64,000 nt of DNA from contig JAUIBL010000012.1 of the NCBI GenBank assembly GCA_030428355.1, forward strand, positions 21,866-85,865. The letters are read 5' to 3'. This DNA is from Alphaproteobacteria bacterium. Its GTDB lineage: Bacteria; Pseudomonadota; Alphaproteobacteria; Rhodobacterales; Rhodobacteraceae. Numbering within the stretch: the first letter of the stretch is position 1; each line of letters begins with the position of its first letter. The notes beneath the pieces are model-generated. The model was not told the DNA's origin. It was given only the letters and a program-made list of their open reading frames with translations, and did no database searches. This document shows positions 1 through 9,056 of the stretch, one piece after another. The position numbers and the translations under genes were made by a program.

Positions 1-170
1 TCGGACCACTGCTGGCGGTGATCTATCTGGGCAGCAACTATCTCGCCTTCCGCGACACCCAGAGGGTGCGGGCCTTCTCGGACCATTTCGACAATCTGGT
101 GCGCGAAGCCCGCATCACTGCACGGTCCTTTCCGGACCATCTGAGTGAGTTGCGCGAGACGCTGATCTGA
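1..170 (+). CDS. C-terminal end of a probable LysR-family transcriptional regulator (partial)
   Basis: Only the last 55 codons are inside the window, read from base 3 to a TGA at 168-170. The segment containing YLGSNYLAF followed by RVRAFSDHF resembles the end of the effector domain of LysR regulators, where a strand is followed by an R-V-R-A-F helix. No DNA-binding part is visible, so the call rests on this short stretch only. The gene ends convergently with the CoA-transferase gene, the two stop codons sitting side by side in the palindrome TGATCA (168-173). If it is a LysR protein it could control its neighbour, but nothing here proves that. Confidence 0.45.
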   Translation, partial: GPLLAVIYLGSNYLAFRDTQRVRAFSDHFDNLVREARITARSFPDHLSELRETLI

Positions 171-1304
171 TCACGGTTCGGTCCGGTCAGGCCAGCCTTT
201 TGACGCCGATAGCGCGGCGAGGATCGTTTCGGTGTCCTGCCCACGTACCCGAACCTCCGTCGGAGGCGCGGGAGGCTGCCCGCCAAAGCGTGGAGCGGCG
301 GCAGCTTGCAATGTCCCATCAACCTCGTGCCACGTCTGGCGTGCCGCGTTCTGCGGATGGGCAAATGCTTCGCGCGGCGACAGAACAGGCGCGACGCAGG
401 CATCGCTGCCATCGAAGACGTTTTCCCAATGCAACCGGCTCTGTGCGGCGAAAATATCCGACAGTCTTGCAGACAGCCGGGGCCACGCCGCCCGGTCGAA
501 TTGGTGCATCGCAAAATCGGTGTCTTCTGAAAGACCAAGTCTGCTCAGGAACTCGGCATAGAATTTCGGCTCAAGACACTGCACGCTGATGAACCCGCCC
601 TCGGCGCAGCGATAGGTGCGGGACCAATGCGCACCGACCAGCGGATTGGCCTGCGCGGATGCGCCGTCCTCGACCGCACCCGCGATCGACATGAGCAGGT
701 TCTGCATATGCGCCGCACCGTCATAGATCGCCGCATCAATAACGGTCCCCCGCCCGGTGCGCCCGGCTGCGATGATGCCGGACAGCATCCCGGCCACCAG
801 ATAAAGTGCCCCGCCACCGATGTCGCCGACCAGCGTGGGCGGCACGCTCGGGCGCTCACCCTCCAGAGCAGACGACCACAAAGCGCCCGACAGCGCGATA
901 TAGTTCAGGTCATGCCCCGCGCGGTTTGCCAAAGGCCCGTCCTGCCCCCATCCGGTCATCCGACCATAGACAAGGCGCGGGTTGCGCCCGAGGCAGACAT
1001 CGGGACCCAAGCCAAGCCGCTCCATGACGCCTGGGCGAAACCCTTCGATCAAACCGTCGGCATGGGCAATCAGGTCAAGGCATATCGCCCGTTCGGTATC
1101 CGATTTCAGATCCAGCACAAGCGACCGTTTGCCCCGGTCGGTGACGGGACGATCCTTCAACCCGACCACGGGACCAGATCGCGGCCGGTGCACGACAATC
1201 ACATCTGCGCCCAGATCGGCGAGCATCATCGCGGCAAACGGACCGGGACCGATGCCTTCAACCTCGACGATGCGCACGCCGCTGAGGGGTTTGTCATTCA
1301 GCAT
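171..1304 (-). CDS. CaiB/BaiF family CoA transferase, alpha-methylacyl-CoA racemase type
   Basis: The 377-residue product matches the length and motif order of class III CoA transferases, specifically the alpha-methylacyl-CoA racemase branch. Visible signatures are GPFAAMMLADLGADV near residues 21-35, RGKRSLVLDLK near 57-67, LIEGFRPGVMERLGLGP near 85-101 and GRMTGWGQDGPLA near 114-126. The racemase catalytic pair is present: His131-Asp132 in AGHDLNY and Asp161 in VGDIGGG, corresponding to His126 and Asp156 of the mycobacterial enzyme. It probably epimerises 2-methylacyl-CoA thioesters so that branched chains can enter beta-oxidation. A true CoA-transfer role cannot be excluded. It stands alone, divergent from an MFS transporter gene. 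Confidence 0.85.
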   Translation of the reverse strand: MLNDKPLSGVRIVEVEGIGPGPFAAMMLADLGADVIVVHRPRSGPVVGLKDRPVTDRGKRSLVLDLKSDTERAICLDLIAHADGLIEGFRPGVMERLGLGPDVCLGRNPRLVYGRMTGWGQDGPLANRAGHDLNYIALSGALWSSALEGERPSVPPTLVGDIGGGALYLVAGMLSGIIAAGRTGRGTVIDAAIYDGAAHMQNLLMSIAGAVEDGASAQANPLVGAHWSRTYRCAEGGFISVQCLEPKFYAEFLSRLGLSEDTDFAMHQFDRAAWPRLSARLSDIFAAQSRLHWENVFDGSDACVAPVLSPREAFAHPQNAARQTWHEVDGTLQAAAAPRFGGQPPAPPTEVRVRGQDTETILAALSASKGWPDRTEP

Positions 1305-1346
1305 GATCGTCCTTTCATCTGCGGAACTCCCACAGCGACCCTCTGT

Positions 1347-1365
1347 GTCGTTTCAAGAAAACGAC
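1347..1365. promoter_or_regulatory. Inverted repeat in the divergent promoter region of the CoA transferase and MFS genes
   Basis: Two perfect 7-base arms, GTCGTTT and AAACGAC, flank a 5-base spacer CAAGA. The repeat lies 43 bases upstream of the CoA-transferase start and 72 bases upstream of the MFS start, where a shared operator would be placed. There is no U-run, so it does not look like a terminator. No regulator can be assigned. Confidence 0.3.
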
Positions 1366-1436
1366 ATCGGGTCGCAGACAGCAATGCATGAACCACACAG
1401 GAGCGTATCTGTCGCCCACGACTTCGAAGGCCAGAC

Positions 1437-2714
1437 ATGCACGAGAGACGCATACCCGAGTGGCTCCGCCACGCCCCCGCCCCGAGCGTGCGGGGCTTTG
1501 CCATGCTGGCGGCAGCCGAGGCTGTGGCAAGGGGCATCCTGATCTCGGTCTTTCCGCTGCGCATGTATCAAGCCTTACAGGACGCCGCACTGGTCTCGCA
1601 GGTCTATTTCCTGATCGGGATCGTGTCACTCTTGACCGGGCTGCTTGTGCCTTTCCTCGCACGGTATCTGCCCCGACGCTGGGTCTACATGACCGGCGCG
1701 TCCTGTTTCATGGCCGGCTCGCTTCTGGCCATCGATGGGTCGGCCATGACAACCATCATCGGCCTGTCTCTGACATCCATGGCGACGGTGACAACCTTTG
1801 TCTGCTTTAACGCCTACGTGCTGGACTACATCGCCAAGATCGAGCTTGGACGCTGCGAAACCTCGCGCATGTTCTACAGTGCTGCGGGCTGGACGGTCGG
1901 GCCGGTGCTGGGCGTGACGCTGCTCAAATGGTGGGAACCGGCCCCGTTTCTTGTGGCTGCGACGGCATCGTGCACCATGCTTTTGATGTTCCTCGCCATG
2001 CGCATGGGCAATGGCAAACTGATCACGAAAAGCCGCCGCGCGCCGACCAATCCGCTTGGGTTCCTGCCAAGGTTCTTTGCACAGCCTCGTCTTGTGGCAG
2101 GCTGGCTCTTTGCCGTGATCCGGTCCTGTGGGTGGTGGGTCTATGTCGTCTATCTGCCGATCTTCGCCATCCAGTCGGGACTGGGCGAACAACTGGGCGG
2201 GATCGCGTTATCGATCTCGAACGCGGCCCTGTTCGTCACACCCTTCATGCTGCGGTTCATGCAGCGCTATTCGATCCGCCACGCCGTGCGCACCGGGTTC
2301 CTGATGTCAGGACTGCTGTTCGCGGTTGCGGGGATCCTGTCGGGACTGCCCTGGGTCGCTGTCCTGTGCCTGATGTGCGGGTCGTTCTTCCTGATCCTGC
2401 TCGATGTCTCGGCGGGCCTGCCGTTCCTGCTGGCGGTGAAACCATCGGAACGGACCGAGATGTCGGCCGTGTATTCCAGCTTCCGCGACGTGTCGGGCAT
2501 TCTGACACCCGGCGTGGCGTGGCTTGTCCTGCTTGTCGCCCCCTTGGCCGGGATCTTTGGCGCAGGGGCGACCGCGCTGCTGGGCGCATGGGCGTTGTCC
2601 GGCACGCTTCCCGCACGACTGGGCAAGACGGGAAGCCGCCCTGCCCCGATCCCAGAGCCACCTGAACCTGACATTGCGGCGGCTGGCGGGGCTGAGATTC
2701 GAAGCTCGGTGTAA
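1437..2714 (+). CDS. MFS-type membrane transporter
   Basis: The 425-residue product consists mostly of hydrophobic segments, about 12 in number, with short charged loops, which fits a major facilitator protein of the inner membrane. A basic loop near residue 190 (ITKSRRAPTNP) separates the two halves, as expected of two six-helix bundles. The start at 1437 is preceded by GAAGG at a suitable distance. The C-terminal tail of roughly 35 residues is proline-rich and soluble. It is transcribed away from the CoA-transferase gene and ends 18 bases before the convergent aldo/keto reductase. Substrate and direction of transport cannot be told from sequence. Confidence 0.8.
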   Translation: MHERRIPEWLRHAPAPSVRGFAMLAAAEAVARGILISVFPLRMYQALQDAALVSQVYFLIGIVSLLTGLLVPFLARYLPRRWVYMTGASCFMAGSLLAIDGSAMTTIIGLSLTSMATVTTFVCFNAYVLDYIAKIELGRCETSRMFYSAAGWTVGPVLGVTLLKWWEPAPFLVAATASCTMLLMFLAMRMGNGKLITKSRRAPTNPLGFLPRFFAQPRLVAGWLFAVIRSCGWWVYVVYLPIFAIQSGLGEQLGGIALSISNAALFVTPFMLRFMQRYSIRHAVRTGFLMSGLLFAVAGILSGLPWVAVLCLMCGSFFLILLDVSAGLPFLLAVKPSERTEMSAVYSSFRDVSGILTPGVAWLVLLVAPLAGIFGAGATALLGAWALSGTLPARLGKTGSRPAPIPEPPEPDIAAAGGAEIRSSV

Positions 2715-2732
2715 CCGGACACCGCGCGGAAC

Positions 2733-3776
2733 TCAGTACGGCATCGGGTGCTGCTTGTGCGTGGCGTCGAGCGCCCTGAGGACATCGTCACTCAGCGTCA
2801 TGCCGACCGCCTGCAGCAGATGGGTCAACTGATCCGCCGTCGTTGCGCCAAAGATCGACGAGGCCACAAAAGGCCGCTGCGCCGACCACGCCAGCGCCAT
2901 ATGGGCAAGATCCAGACCAGCCTCTTTGGCCACCTTCGCATAGGCATCGACAGCGCCGAACGCCCGGTCCGTCTTGCGGCCCCCCAGGTTGCCATTCAGC
3001 GCCATGCGCGATCCTTCGGGCACGGCTCCGTTCTGGTACTTGCCGGTGAGCAAGCCCGCCGCCAAAGGCGAGAACGGCAGGAGCGACACCTCTTCATGTA
3101 CCATGACCTCGGCCAGATCGGTGTCGGCCAGTCGGCACATCAGCGAATATTCGTTCTGGATGCTCTCCATCCGAGGCCCGGCCATCGCATGCGCCACCTG
3201 CAGCCACATCATCGTGCCCCACGCGCTTTCGTTTGACAGACCGATATGCCGGATGCGGCCCTTTTCGATCTCGCGGCCCAGCGCACCCAGCACATCCGCC
3301 ATGTTCTGCAACGTTTCCGTGCGGTTCTGGGTCGTCGCGTCAAAGGTCCAGTTCTGGCGGAACATGTAAGAGCCGCGATTGGGCCAGTGCAGTTGATAGA
3401 GGTCGATATGATCGGTCTTGAGCCGCTTCAGCGACCCTTCCACCGCACCCGGAATGGTCTCGCTCGAGATCGGCGCGCCGTCGCGGACATGCTGCATGCC
3501 TTCGCCGGAGTGTTTGGTCGCCAGAACCCAATCATTGCGACGCCCGGTTTTCTGCATCCAATTGCCAAGGATCTCTTCAGTCAGACCAATGGTTTCCTTT
3601 GCAACCGGGTTCACCGGGTACATCTCGGCCGCGTCGATGAAATTGATCCCGGCATCCAGCGCCATGTTCATCTGGGTATGGGCATCCGCCTCGGGTGTCT
3701 GGTTGCCGTAGGTCATCGTGCCAAGGCACAGTTCGGACACCATCAGATCGGTCTTGCCCAGTCGGTTCATCTTCAT
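2733..3776 (-). CDS. Aldo/keto reductase, Tas-like
   Basis: This 347-residue protein has the full aldo/keto reductase pattern: an N-terminal LGKTDLMVSELCLGTMTYGN, the catalytic Asp and Tyr in FIDAAEMYP, the Lys in LATKHSG and the His in LYQLHWP. The C-terminal QHPMPY ending and overall length resemble E. coli Tas. It should reduce carbonyl compounds with NADPH in the cytoplasm. The start chosen is the ATG at 3774-3776. It has GAAGGAA six to fourteen bases upstream, whereas the longer reading frame would need a TTG at 3791 lying inside that ribosome-binding site. It is divergent from the ImuA-like gene. The physiological substrate is unknown. Confidence 0.88.
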   Translation of the reverse strand: MKMNRLGKTDLMVSELCLGTMTYGNQTPEADAHTQMNMALDAGINFIDAAEMYPVNPVAKETIGLTEEILGNWMQKTGRRNDWVLATKHSGEGMQHVRDGAPISSETIPGAVEGSLKRLKTDHIDLYQLHWPNRGSYMFRQNWTFDATTQNRTETLQNMADVLGALGREIEKGRIRHIGLSNESAWGTMMWLQVAHAMAGPRMESIQNEYSLMCRLADTDLAEVMVHEEVSLLPFSPLAAGLLTGKYQNGAVPEGSRMALNGNLGGRKTDRAFGAVDAYAKVAKEAGLDLAHMALAWSAQRPFVASSIFGATTADQLTHLLQAVGMTLSDDVLRALDATHKQHPMPY

Positions 3777-3962
3777 CGCGCGTTCCTTCAAGCTGTCGTT
3801 GCGCGCACCCTAGCGGCTGCTGCCCGCCCTGCAAGCCGTGTGCGCATCACGCGGTGGTTCATCACTGCAAGCGAGGGCATGCTTGTGACAGATGCGAAAC
3901 CTGCCAAAGCCCAAGCGGACCAAACGTGCAGACCTACAGGTATGGCGCAACGAATCTCTTGA

Positions 3963-3977
3963 GAACAAATAGAGAAC
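3963..3977 (+). promoter_or_regulatory. SOS box (LexA operator), alphaproteobacterial direct-repeat type
   Basis: The sequence reads GAAC, seven bases (AAATAGA), GAAC. This is the exact alphaproteobacterial LexA consensus (GTTC-N7-GTTC on the other strand). It lies 16 bases upstream of the ImuA-like ATG at 3993, where bound LexA would block transcription. The match is seen directly; LexA control is inferred from the known consensus. Confidence 0.8.
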
Positions 3978-3992
3978 ATATAGGATGTGGTC

Positions 3993-4670
3993 ATGTACAG
4001 TGCTGCCGATCTCCTGTCCCGACGCCCGCACCGCCCCGCGCCGCAGATCACGCTGGGCGATCCTGAAATCGCGTTGCGTCTGGGTCGGGTGCATGAGCTT
4101 TGCGGCTCCGCGCGGCATACGCTGGCCGTCGCGATTGCAGCGCAACTGAGTGGTTCCGTGGTATGGATCACACCGCAGGGAGCGACCGAATACCTTTGCC
4201 CCGAAGCCATCGCGGGACAGATCAATCCGGGGCATATCCTGTTCGTCACACCCTCAAAACGGGACATGCTGCTGTGGGCCATGGAAGAGGCGCTGCGCGA
4301 CGGTCATGCCCCCGTGGTGGTGGCTGATCTGACAGCGCCCCCCGCGATGGTGCCGATCCGCCGTCTGCATCTGGCCGCCGAAGCGGGCTGTGGTGCGGGC
4401 GTCTGCCGTCCCCTTGCCCTGCTTCTGACCCCCGGTCAGGGCGGAGCACCTGGTATCGAAACCCGCTGGTCGCTGGACCCTGCCCATCACCACGGGGCGG
4501 GTCACTGGACCCTCAGCCGCCTGCGCGCCCGCATGGCCCCTCCGCGCGACTGGCTGATGACATGGGGGGCGGCAGGGCTGGTGCCCGCCACGCCGAAACC
4601 AGAAGTTTCGGCACGCCCAAGGCATTTCGCAAGAAATTCTCTGAACCGCGCCCGGGAAACGACACCTTAA
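3993..4670 (+). CDS. ImuA-like RecA-superfamily protein, probable SOS-induced mutagenesis accessory factor
   Basis: The 225-residue product resembles the ImuA-like proteins of Rhodobacterales. Recognisable blocks are GRVHELCGSARHTLA, NPGHILFVTPSKRDMLLWAMEEAL, VVVADL and PIRRLHLAAEAG, and a C-terminal WTLSRLRARMAPP segment. In ImuA the first block would be the P-loop, but here it reads GSARHT with no lysine, so ATP binding may be lost. The ATG at 3993 has AGG eight bases before it and is preferred to the in-frame GTG at 3987. A perfect SOS box lies directly upstream. In Caulobacter ImuA acts with ImuB and DnaE2 in error-prone repair. Neither partner follows here, where the next gene is an MFS transporter. 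The family call is from recalled motifs, not a search. Confidence 0.68.
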   Translation: MYSAADLLSRRPHRPAPQITLGDPEIALRLGRVHELCGSARHTLAVAIAAQLSGSVVWITPQGATEYLCPEAIAGQINPGHILFVTPSKRDMLLWAMEEALRDGHAPVVVADLTAPPAMVPIRRLHLAAEAGCGAGVCRPLALLLTPGQGGAPGIETRWSLDPAHHHGAGHWTLSRLRARMAPPRDWLMTWGAAGLVPATPKPEVSARPRHFARNSLNRARETTP

Positions 4671-4718
4671 GTCGATTATAGGCGACCGGTACCAGTCACC
4701 TCGGCTAGGCTCAATCTC

Positions 4719-5939
4719 ATGCGCCTGCCTCTCTCTTTCGCCGCTCTATTCCTGTCTGTTGCCCTGCTCCAGATTTCATCCGGTGGCGTCGGGCCCCTGG
4801 ACGCAATCTCGGGCATCACACTTGGCTTCACAACGGCCGAGATCGGGATGCTGGGATCGGCGCATTTTGTCGGGTTCTTCATCGGTTGCTGGTGGGCGCC
4901 GCGCCTGATGGGCACTGTCGGGCACGCGCGCGCCTTTTCCGCCTTTACCGTGCTGGGGGCCATTGCACTGCTCAGCCACATGATGTGGCCCGACCCCATC
5001 GCCTGGGCGCTGATGCGGATCGCGACAGGGGTGTGCGTGGCAGGCTGCTATACCGTGATCGAAGCATGGCTTCAGGCCGAAGTCACCAACGAGACCCGGG
5101 GACGGGCCATGGGCCTGTACCGGATCGCGGATATGGGCGCATCACTGGTCGCGCAATTGCTGATCGGGGTGCTGACCCCGGCCGCCTATGTCAGCTACAA
5201 TCTGCTTGCGATTTTCTGCTGTGCCGCGCTGCTGCCACTCGCGCTGACCACCCGGCCCCAGCCGGAAACGCCCGATGCCCCACGACTGCGCCCCAAGATG
5301 GCGGTGGCGCGGTCGCCCCTTGCCGTAGCAGGCGTGATCGTCGCCGCGATCTCGTCGGCGTCGTTCCGCATGGTGGGCCCGGTCTATGGGCAGGGTGTTG
5401 GCCTCGCCCTCGACCAGATCGCACTTTTCATGGCGGCTTTCGTGGCGGGCGGGGCCTTGGCGCAGTACCCAGTGGGTTGGCTCGCCGACAAATATGACCG
5501 GCGCTGGGTGCTGATCTGGCTCTCGGTTGCGGCAATTGCCTCGTGCGTGATGACGGCCAGCCTGACCGATCTGTCCACGGAAGGCGTGTTCATTACGGCC
5601 ATGATCTTTGGCCTGACCACCTTTCCCATCTATTCCGTCGCCGCGGCACATGCCCATGACTTCGCAAGCTCGAGCGAACGGGTCGAACTCTCGGCCGCTT
5701 TGATGTTCTGGTACGCTTGCGGAGCAATTGCGGCGCCCTATCTCGCGTCGGTACTCATGGGGCTTTATGGCCCCCCGGCCCTTTTTGCGATGATTGCGGT
5801 CGGGCATGCGGTTCTGGTTGTGTTCGGCCTGATCCGCATGCGTGCCCGGCCCAGCCAGCAAAAAACGCCGTATGTCTACGCTCCACGCACATCGTTCCTC
5901 ATCGGGCGACTGATGAAGTCCAGCCGCGACAGGGACTGA
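4719..5939 (+). CDS. MFS transporter, YcaD-like
   Basis: The 406-residue protein has about 12 hydrophobic segments and standard major facilitator loops. PVGWLADKYDRRWVL near residues 251-265 is the conserved DRR loop between helices, here in the second half, and ETRGRAMGLYRI near 125-136 is typical of the YcaD branch. The first 20 residues form a membrane segment rather than a cleaved signal. It sits 48 bases after the ImuA-like gene on the same strand. It might be cotranscribed and therefore damage-inducible, but it may also have its own promoter. No strong ribosome-binding site is seen before the ATG at 4719. Substrate unknown. Confidence 0.8.
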   Translation: MRLPLSFAALFLSVALLQISSGGVGPLDAISGITLGFTTAEIGMLGSAHFVGFFIGCWWAPRLMGTVGHARAFSAFTVLGAIALLSHMMWPDPIAWALMRIATGVCVAGCYTVIEAWLQAEVTNETRGRAMGLYRIADMGASLVAQLLIGVLTPAAYVSYNLLAIFCCAALLPLALTTRPQPETPDAPRLRPKMAVARSPLAVAGVIVAAISSASFRMVGPVYGQGVGLALDQIALFMAAFVAGGALAQYPVGWLADKYDRRWVLIWLSVAAIASCVMTASLTDLSTEGVFITAMIFGLTTFPIYSVAAAHAHDFASSSERVELSAALMFWYACGAIAAPYLASVLMGLYGPPALFAMIAVGHAVLVVFGLIRMRARPSQQKTPYVYAPRTSFLIGRLMKSSRDRD

Positions 5940-6009
5940 TCCTCTGGCACTTGGCCCCGCGATCCGCTAAAGCGGCCCAAACCTCAGTTCAAGCGCGGGC
6001 GCATACGAC

Positions 6010-7728
6010 ATGGCACGGCACCTCATCACGTCGGCAATCCCCTATATCAACGGGATCAAGCACCTTGGAAACCTCGTGGGCAGCCAGCTGCCCGCCGACC
6101 TATACGCCCGCTACCTTCGGGCGCGCGGCAACGAGGTGATGTTCCTGTGTGCCACCGACGAACACGGCACACCCGCCGAACTGGCGGCCGCGAAAGCAGG
6201 CAAGCCGGTGGCCGAGTATTGCGCTGAAATGCACGCCGTTCAGTCCGAGATCGCCAAGGGCTTCCGTCTGTCCTTTGACCACTTCGGGCGGTCGTCCAGC
6301 CCGCAGAACCACAGGCTGACCCAGCATCTCGCAGGCCGTCTTGCCGACGCTGGCCTGATCCGCGAAGTGAGCGAAAAGCAGATGTACAGCCACGCAGACA
6401 AACGGTTCCTGCCGGACCGCTATATCGAGGGCACCTGCCCGAACTGCGGCTATGACAAGGCGCGCGGCGACCAGTGCGAGAACTGCACCAAGCAGCTTGA
6501 CCCCACCGACCTGATCAATCCGCGTTCCGCCATTTCCGGTTCGACCGATCTGGAAGTGCGCGAGACCAAGCATCTCTACCTGCGCCAGTCCGACATGCGC
6601 GGCAAGCTGCAGGACTGGATCGACAGCAAGACGGACTGGCCGGTTCTGACCACCTCCATCGCCAAGAAATGGCTGAACGACGGCGACGGGTTGCAGGACC
6701 GGGGCATCACACGCGATCTGGACTGGGGCATCCCGGTCAGGAAAGGCGACCAAGATTGGCCGGGCATGGAGGGCAAGGTCTTCTACGTCTGGTTCGATGC
6801 GCCCATCGAATACATTGCCTGCGCCGGTGAATGGGCCGAGGCCAATGGCAAGACCGACGCCGATTGGGAACGCTGGTGGCGGACCGAGCGCGGCGCGGAC
6901 GATGTGCGCTACACCCAATTCATGGGCAAGGACAATGTGCCCTTCCACACGCTCAGCTTCCCGGCAACGATCCTTGGTTCGGGCGAGGACTGGAAGCTGG
7001 TGGATTATATCAAGTCGTTCAACTACCTGAACTATGATGGCGGCCAGTTCAGCACCTCGCAAGGTCGCGGTGTGTTCATGGATCAGGCGCTTGAGATCCT
7101 GCCCGCGGATTACTGGCGCTGGTGGCTGCTGAGCCATGCGCCCGAGAGCTCGGACAGCGAATTCACGTGGGAGAATTTCCAAGGCTCCGTGAACAAGGAT
7201 CTGGCCGACGTGCTTGGCAACTTCGCCAGCCGCGTCACCAAGTTCTGCCGCTCCAAGTTCAGCGAGGCGGTCCCGTCTGGCGGCACACCGGGCGCGCGCG
7301 AAGACCAGTTGATCGCCGATCTTGAAAAGGGTCTGCGCGAATACGAGGCGCATATGGACGCAATCGAAGTCCGCAAATCCGCCGCCGCGCTGCGCGCAGT
7401 TTGGGTGCTGGGCAACGAATACCTGCAGGATGTCGCCCCTTGGAGCACATTCAAGGAAGACCCAGATGCGGCAGCCATGCAGATCCGCATCGCGCTGAAC
7501 CTGATCCGGTTTTACGCGGTGCTGTCGAGCCCGTTCATCCCGGATGCTTCGGCCCAGCTTTTGACGGCAATGCACGCTGAAGATGCGGACTGGCCGTCAG
7601 ACGTGGCCTCGGCCATCACCGCCCTTCCGGTCGGTCATGCCTTCACCGTGCCCGAAGTGACCTTCCGCAAGATCAGCGATGAGGAACGTGCGGATTGGCA
7701 ATCCCGCTTCGCCGGCGTGCGGACCTGA
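6010..7728 (+). CDS. metG: Methionyl-tRNA synthetase
   Basis: This cytoplasmic enzyme charges tRNA-Met and initiator tRNA with methionine. The 572-residue sequence starts with [16 protein letters not shown], carrying the HIGH-type motif as HLGN at residues 18-21. A zinc knuckle with four cysteines (CPNCGY then CENC) lies near residues 143-159. The KMSKS-type loop appears as FSTSQGRG near residue 346, the variant found in this branch of MetG. A helical anticodon-binding domain follows. There is no C-terminal tRNA-binding (EMAP-like) extension. It stands alone, facing the FKBP gene convergently, with a hairpin between them. Confidence 0.97.
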   Translation: MARHLITSAIPYINGIKHLGNLVGSQLPADLYARYLRARGNEVMFLCATDEHGTPAELAAAKAGKPVAEYCAEMHAVQSEIAKGFRLSFDHFGRSSSPQNHRLTQHLAGRLADAGLIREVSEKQMYSHADKRFLPDRYIEGTCPNCGYDKARGDQCENCTKQLDPTDLINPRSAISGSTDLEVRETKHLYLRQSDMRGKLQDWIDSKTDWPVLTTSIAKKWLNDGDGLQDRGITRDLDWGIPVRKGDQDWPGMEGKVFYVWFDAPIEYIACAGEWAEANGKTDADWERWWRTERGADDVRYTQFMGKDNVPFHTLSFPATILGSGEDWKLVDYIKSFNYLNYDGGQFSTSQGRGVFMDQALEILPADYWRWWLLSHAPESSDSEFTWENFQGSVNKDLADVLGNFASRVTKFCRSKFSEAVPSGGTPGAREDQLIADLEKGLREYEAHMDAIEVRKSAAALRAVWVLGNEYLQDVAPWSTFKEDPDAAAMQIRIALNLIRFYAVLSSPFIPDASAQLLTAMHAEDADWPSDVASAITALPVGHAFTVPEVTFRKISDEERADWQSRFAGVRT

Positions 7729-7828
7729 CGCCTGCCTCATTGGGCTGAAATAGTGTCCGGCAATCGCGAGGGATCGTGCCTATGTTCGCCATTGGCTCAA
7801 GAACAAGGGACGACGCCCCGCGTTTCGG

Positions 7829-7851
7829 CCTGATCGGCCAAGCCGATCAGG
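7829..7851. terminator. Hairpin between metG and the FKBP gene
   Basis: Arms CCTGATCGGC and GCCGATCAGG pair perfectly over 10 bases around a CAA loop. It lies between two convergent genes, so it could end transcription from both sides. There is no clear U-run on either strand, so it may be an imperfect or factor-assisted terminator. Confidence 0.55.
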
Positions 7852-7858
7852 CACAGCT

Positions 7859-8293
7859 TCACGGTGCTTTGATTTCGACCAGTTCCACGTCGAAGGTCAG
7901 GTCCTGGCCTGCAAGCGGATGGTTTGCGTCCAACGTCACCTCGGTCTCGGTCACTTCGGCCACCATTACCGGAACGACCTGACCGTTCGGCGTCTGCATC
8001 TGCAGCTGCGTGCCCGGCTCGAGCGGGATGTCCGCAGGGATCTCGGCGCGCGGCACGGCTTGTTGGGCGTTCGGGTCGCGTTGACCATAGGCCTGATCCG
8101 CAGGCACCTGCACCGTCTTTGTGTCACCAACGGCCATGCCGGGAATCGCCTGATCGAGACCGGGAATGATCTGGCCTGCGCCGACCGTGAATTCCAAAGG
8201 CGCGCGGCCTGCGGAACTGTCGAAAGTCGAACCATCGGACAGTGTGCCGGTATAATGAATCGAAACGGTATCGCCCGTTTTAACCTGGGTCAT
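7859..8293 (-). CDS. FKBP-type peptidyl-prolyl cis-trans isomerase
   Basis: The 144-residue protein is a SlyD/FkpB-sized isomerase. It opens with VKTGDTVSIHYTGTLSDGSTFDSS in pieces typical of the FKBP fold, then GAGQIIPGLDQAIPGMAVGD with the conserved isomerase loop, then PADQAYGQRD leading into the inserted-flap region. The closing LAGQDLTFDVELVEI strand completes the domain. The start is the ATG at 8291-8293, preceded by ACGGAG; the much longer open frame upstream is not protein-like. There is no signal peptide and no metal-binding histidine tail, so it is a cytoplasmic folding helper rather than a full SlyD. Confidence 0.9.
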   Translation of the reverse strand: MTQVKTGDTVSIHYTGTLSDGSTFDSSAGRAPLEFTVGAGQIIPGLDQAIPGMAVGDTKTVQVPADQAYGQRDPNAQQAVPRAEIPADIPLEPGTQLQMQTPNGQVVPVMVAEVTETEVTLDANHPLAGQDLTFDVELVEIKAP

Positions 8294-8460
8294 GGAATCT
8301 CCGTATATCGGGGGGATGAGTGTGGGAGGCCGCATCTCTGGCGGGTGCTCCGGCGTGTTGGCGCAGAATACCAAAACGGCGGCAAAGACACAAACCACCC
8401 GTGCCAGAGCGTGTTTTCTGTGGAATCCAGGATCTTCTCTGCTGTGTCTGAGGGTGCGCC

Positions 8461-8919
8461 CTAGACCGGAAGAGCCGTGGTCTTGAACACCGTGCGCAGC
8501 GCAAACGAGCTTTGCATCTGCGCCACGCCGGGCAAACGGGTGAGGTATTGCCGGTGTATACGCGCGAAGTCCTCGGTGTTTTCTGCCACGATCTTGAGAA
8601 TGTAATCCGCCGTTCCTGCCATCAGGTGGCATTCCAGAACATCCGGAACGCGCGCGACTGCCTTTTCGAAGGCCTCGAGCAACTCGTCCGCCTGACTGCT
8701 CAGCTTGATTTCGACAAAGACGGTTGTCGGCAGACCCAGCTTGCGCGCATTCAAAAGCGCGACATAGTCCCGGATGTACCCATCCGCTTCGAGTCTCTGA
8801 ACACGACGGTGGCAGGCTGATGCCGACAGATTGACCGACTCGGCCAGTTCCGCGTTCGAGATACGCCCTTTGCGCTGAAGCACGCGGAGAATCCGCCGAT
8901 CCGTGTCATCCAAAGACAT
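8461..8919 (-). CDS. Lrp/AsnC-family transcriptional regulator, likely controller of ald
   Basis: The 152-residue product has the standard two-part Lrp layout. An N-terminal winged helix-turn-helix (LDDTDRRILRVLQRKGRISN, then LAESVNLSASACHRRVQRLE) is followed by a RAM effector domain (DVLECHLMAGTADYILKIV). The ATG at 8917-8919 follows AGGAAA, and the longer frame upstream is ignored. It is divergent from alanine dehydrogenase with 137 bases between the starts, the classic arrangement for an Lrp-type activator that senses alanine or a related amino acid. Direct control of ald is inferred from this arrangement. Confidence 0.9.
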   Translation of the reverse strand: MSLDDTDRRILRVLQRKGRISNAELAESVNLSASACHRRVQRLEADGYIRDYVALLNARKLGLPTTVFVEIKLSSQADELLEAFEKAVARVPDVLECHLMAGTADYILKIVAENTEDFARIHRQYLTRLPGVAQMQSSFALRTVFKTTALPV

Positions 8920-9056
8920 TGCGCCAGTTTCCTCCCGAAAATTGCCCCTTTCTTCGAAGGGTCTTCGCAAGATGGCCTGCCAGCCGCCAAAGATCCATAC
9001 GAAATTGCGCAGGATCCGGGGCATCCTGTCACCAGACAGAGTCGGAGGAGACAGTC

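Noticed and set aside
8294..8632. N-terminal extension of the FKBP isomerase to 257 residues
   Set aside because: The extension has no FKBP or signal features, overlaps the Lrp-like gene, and a good ribosome-binding site precedes the inner ATG at 8293.
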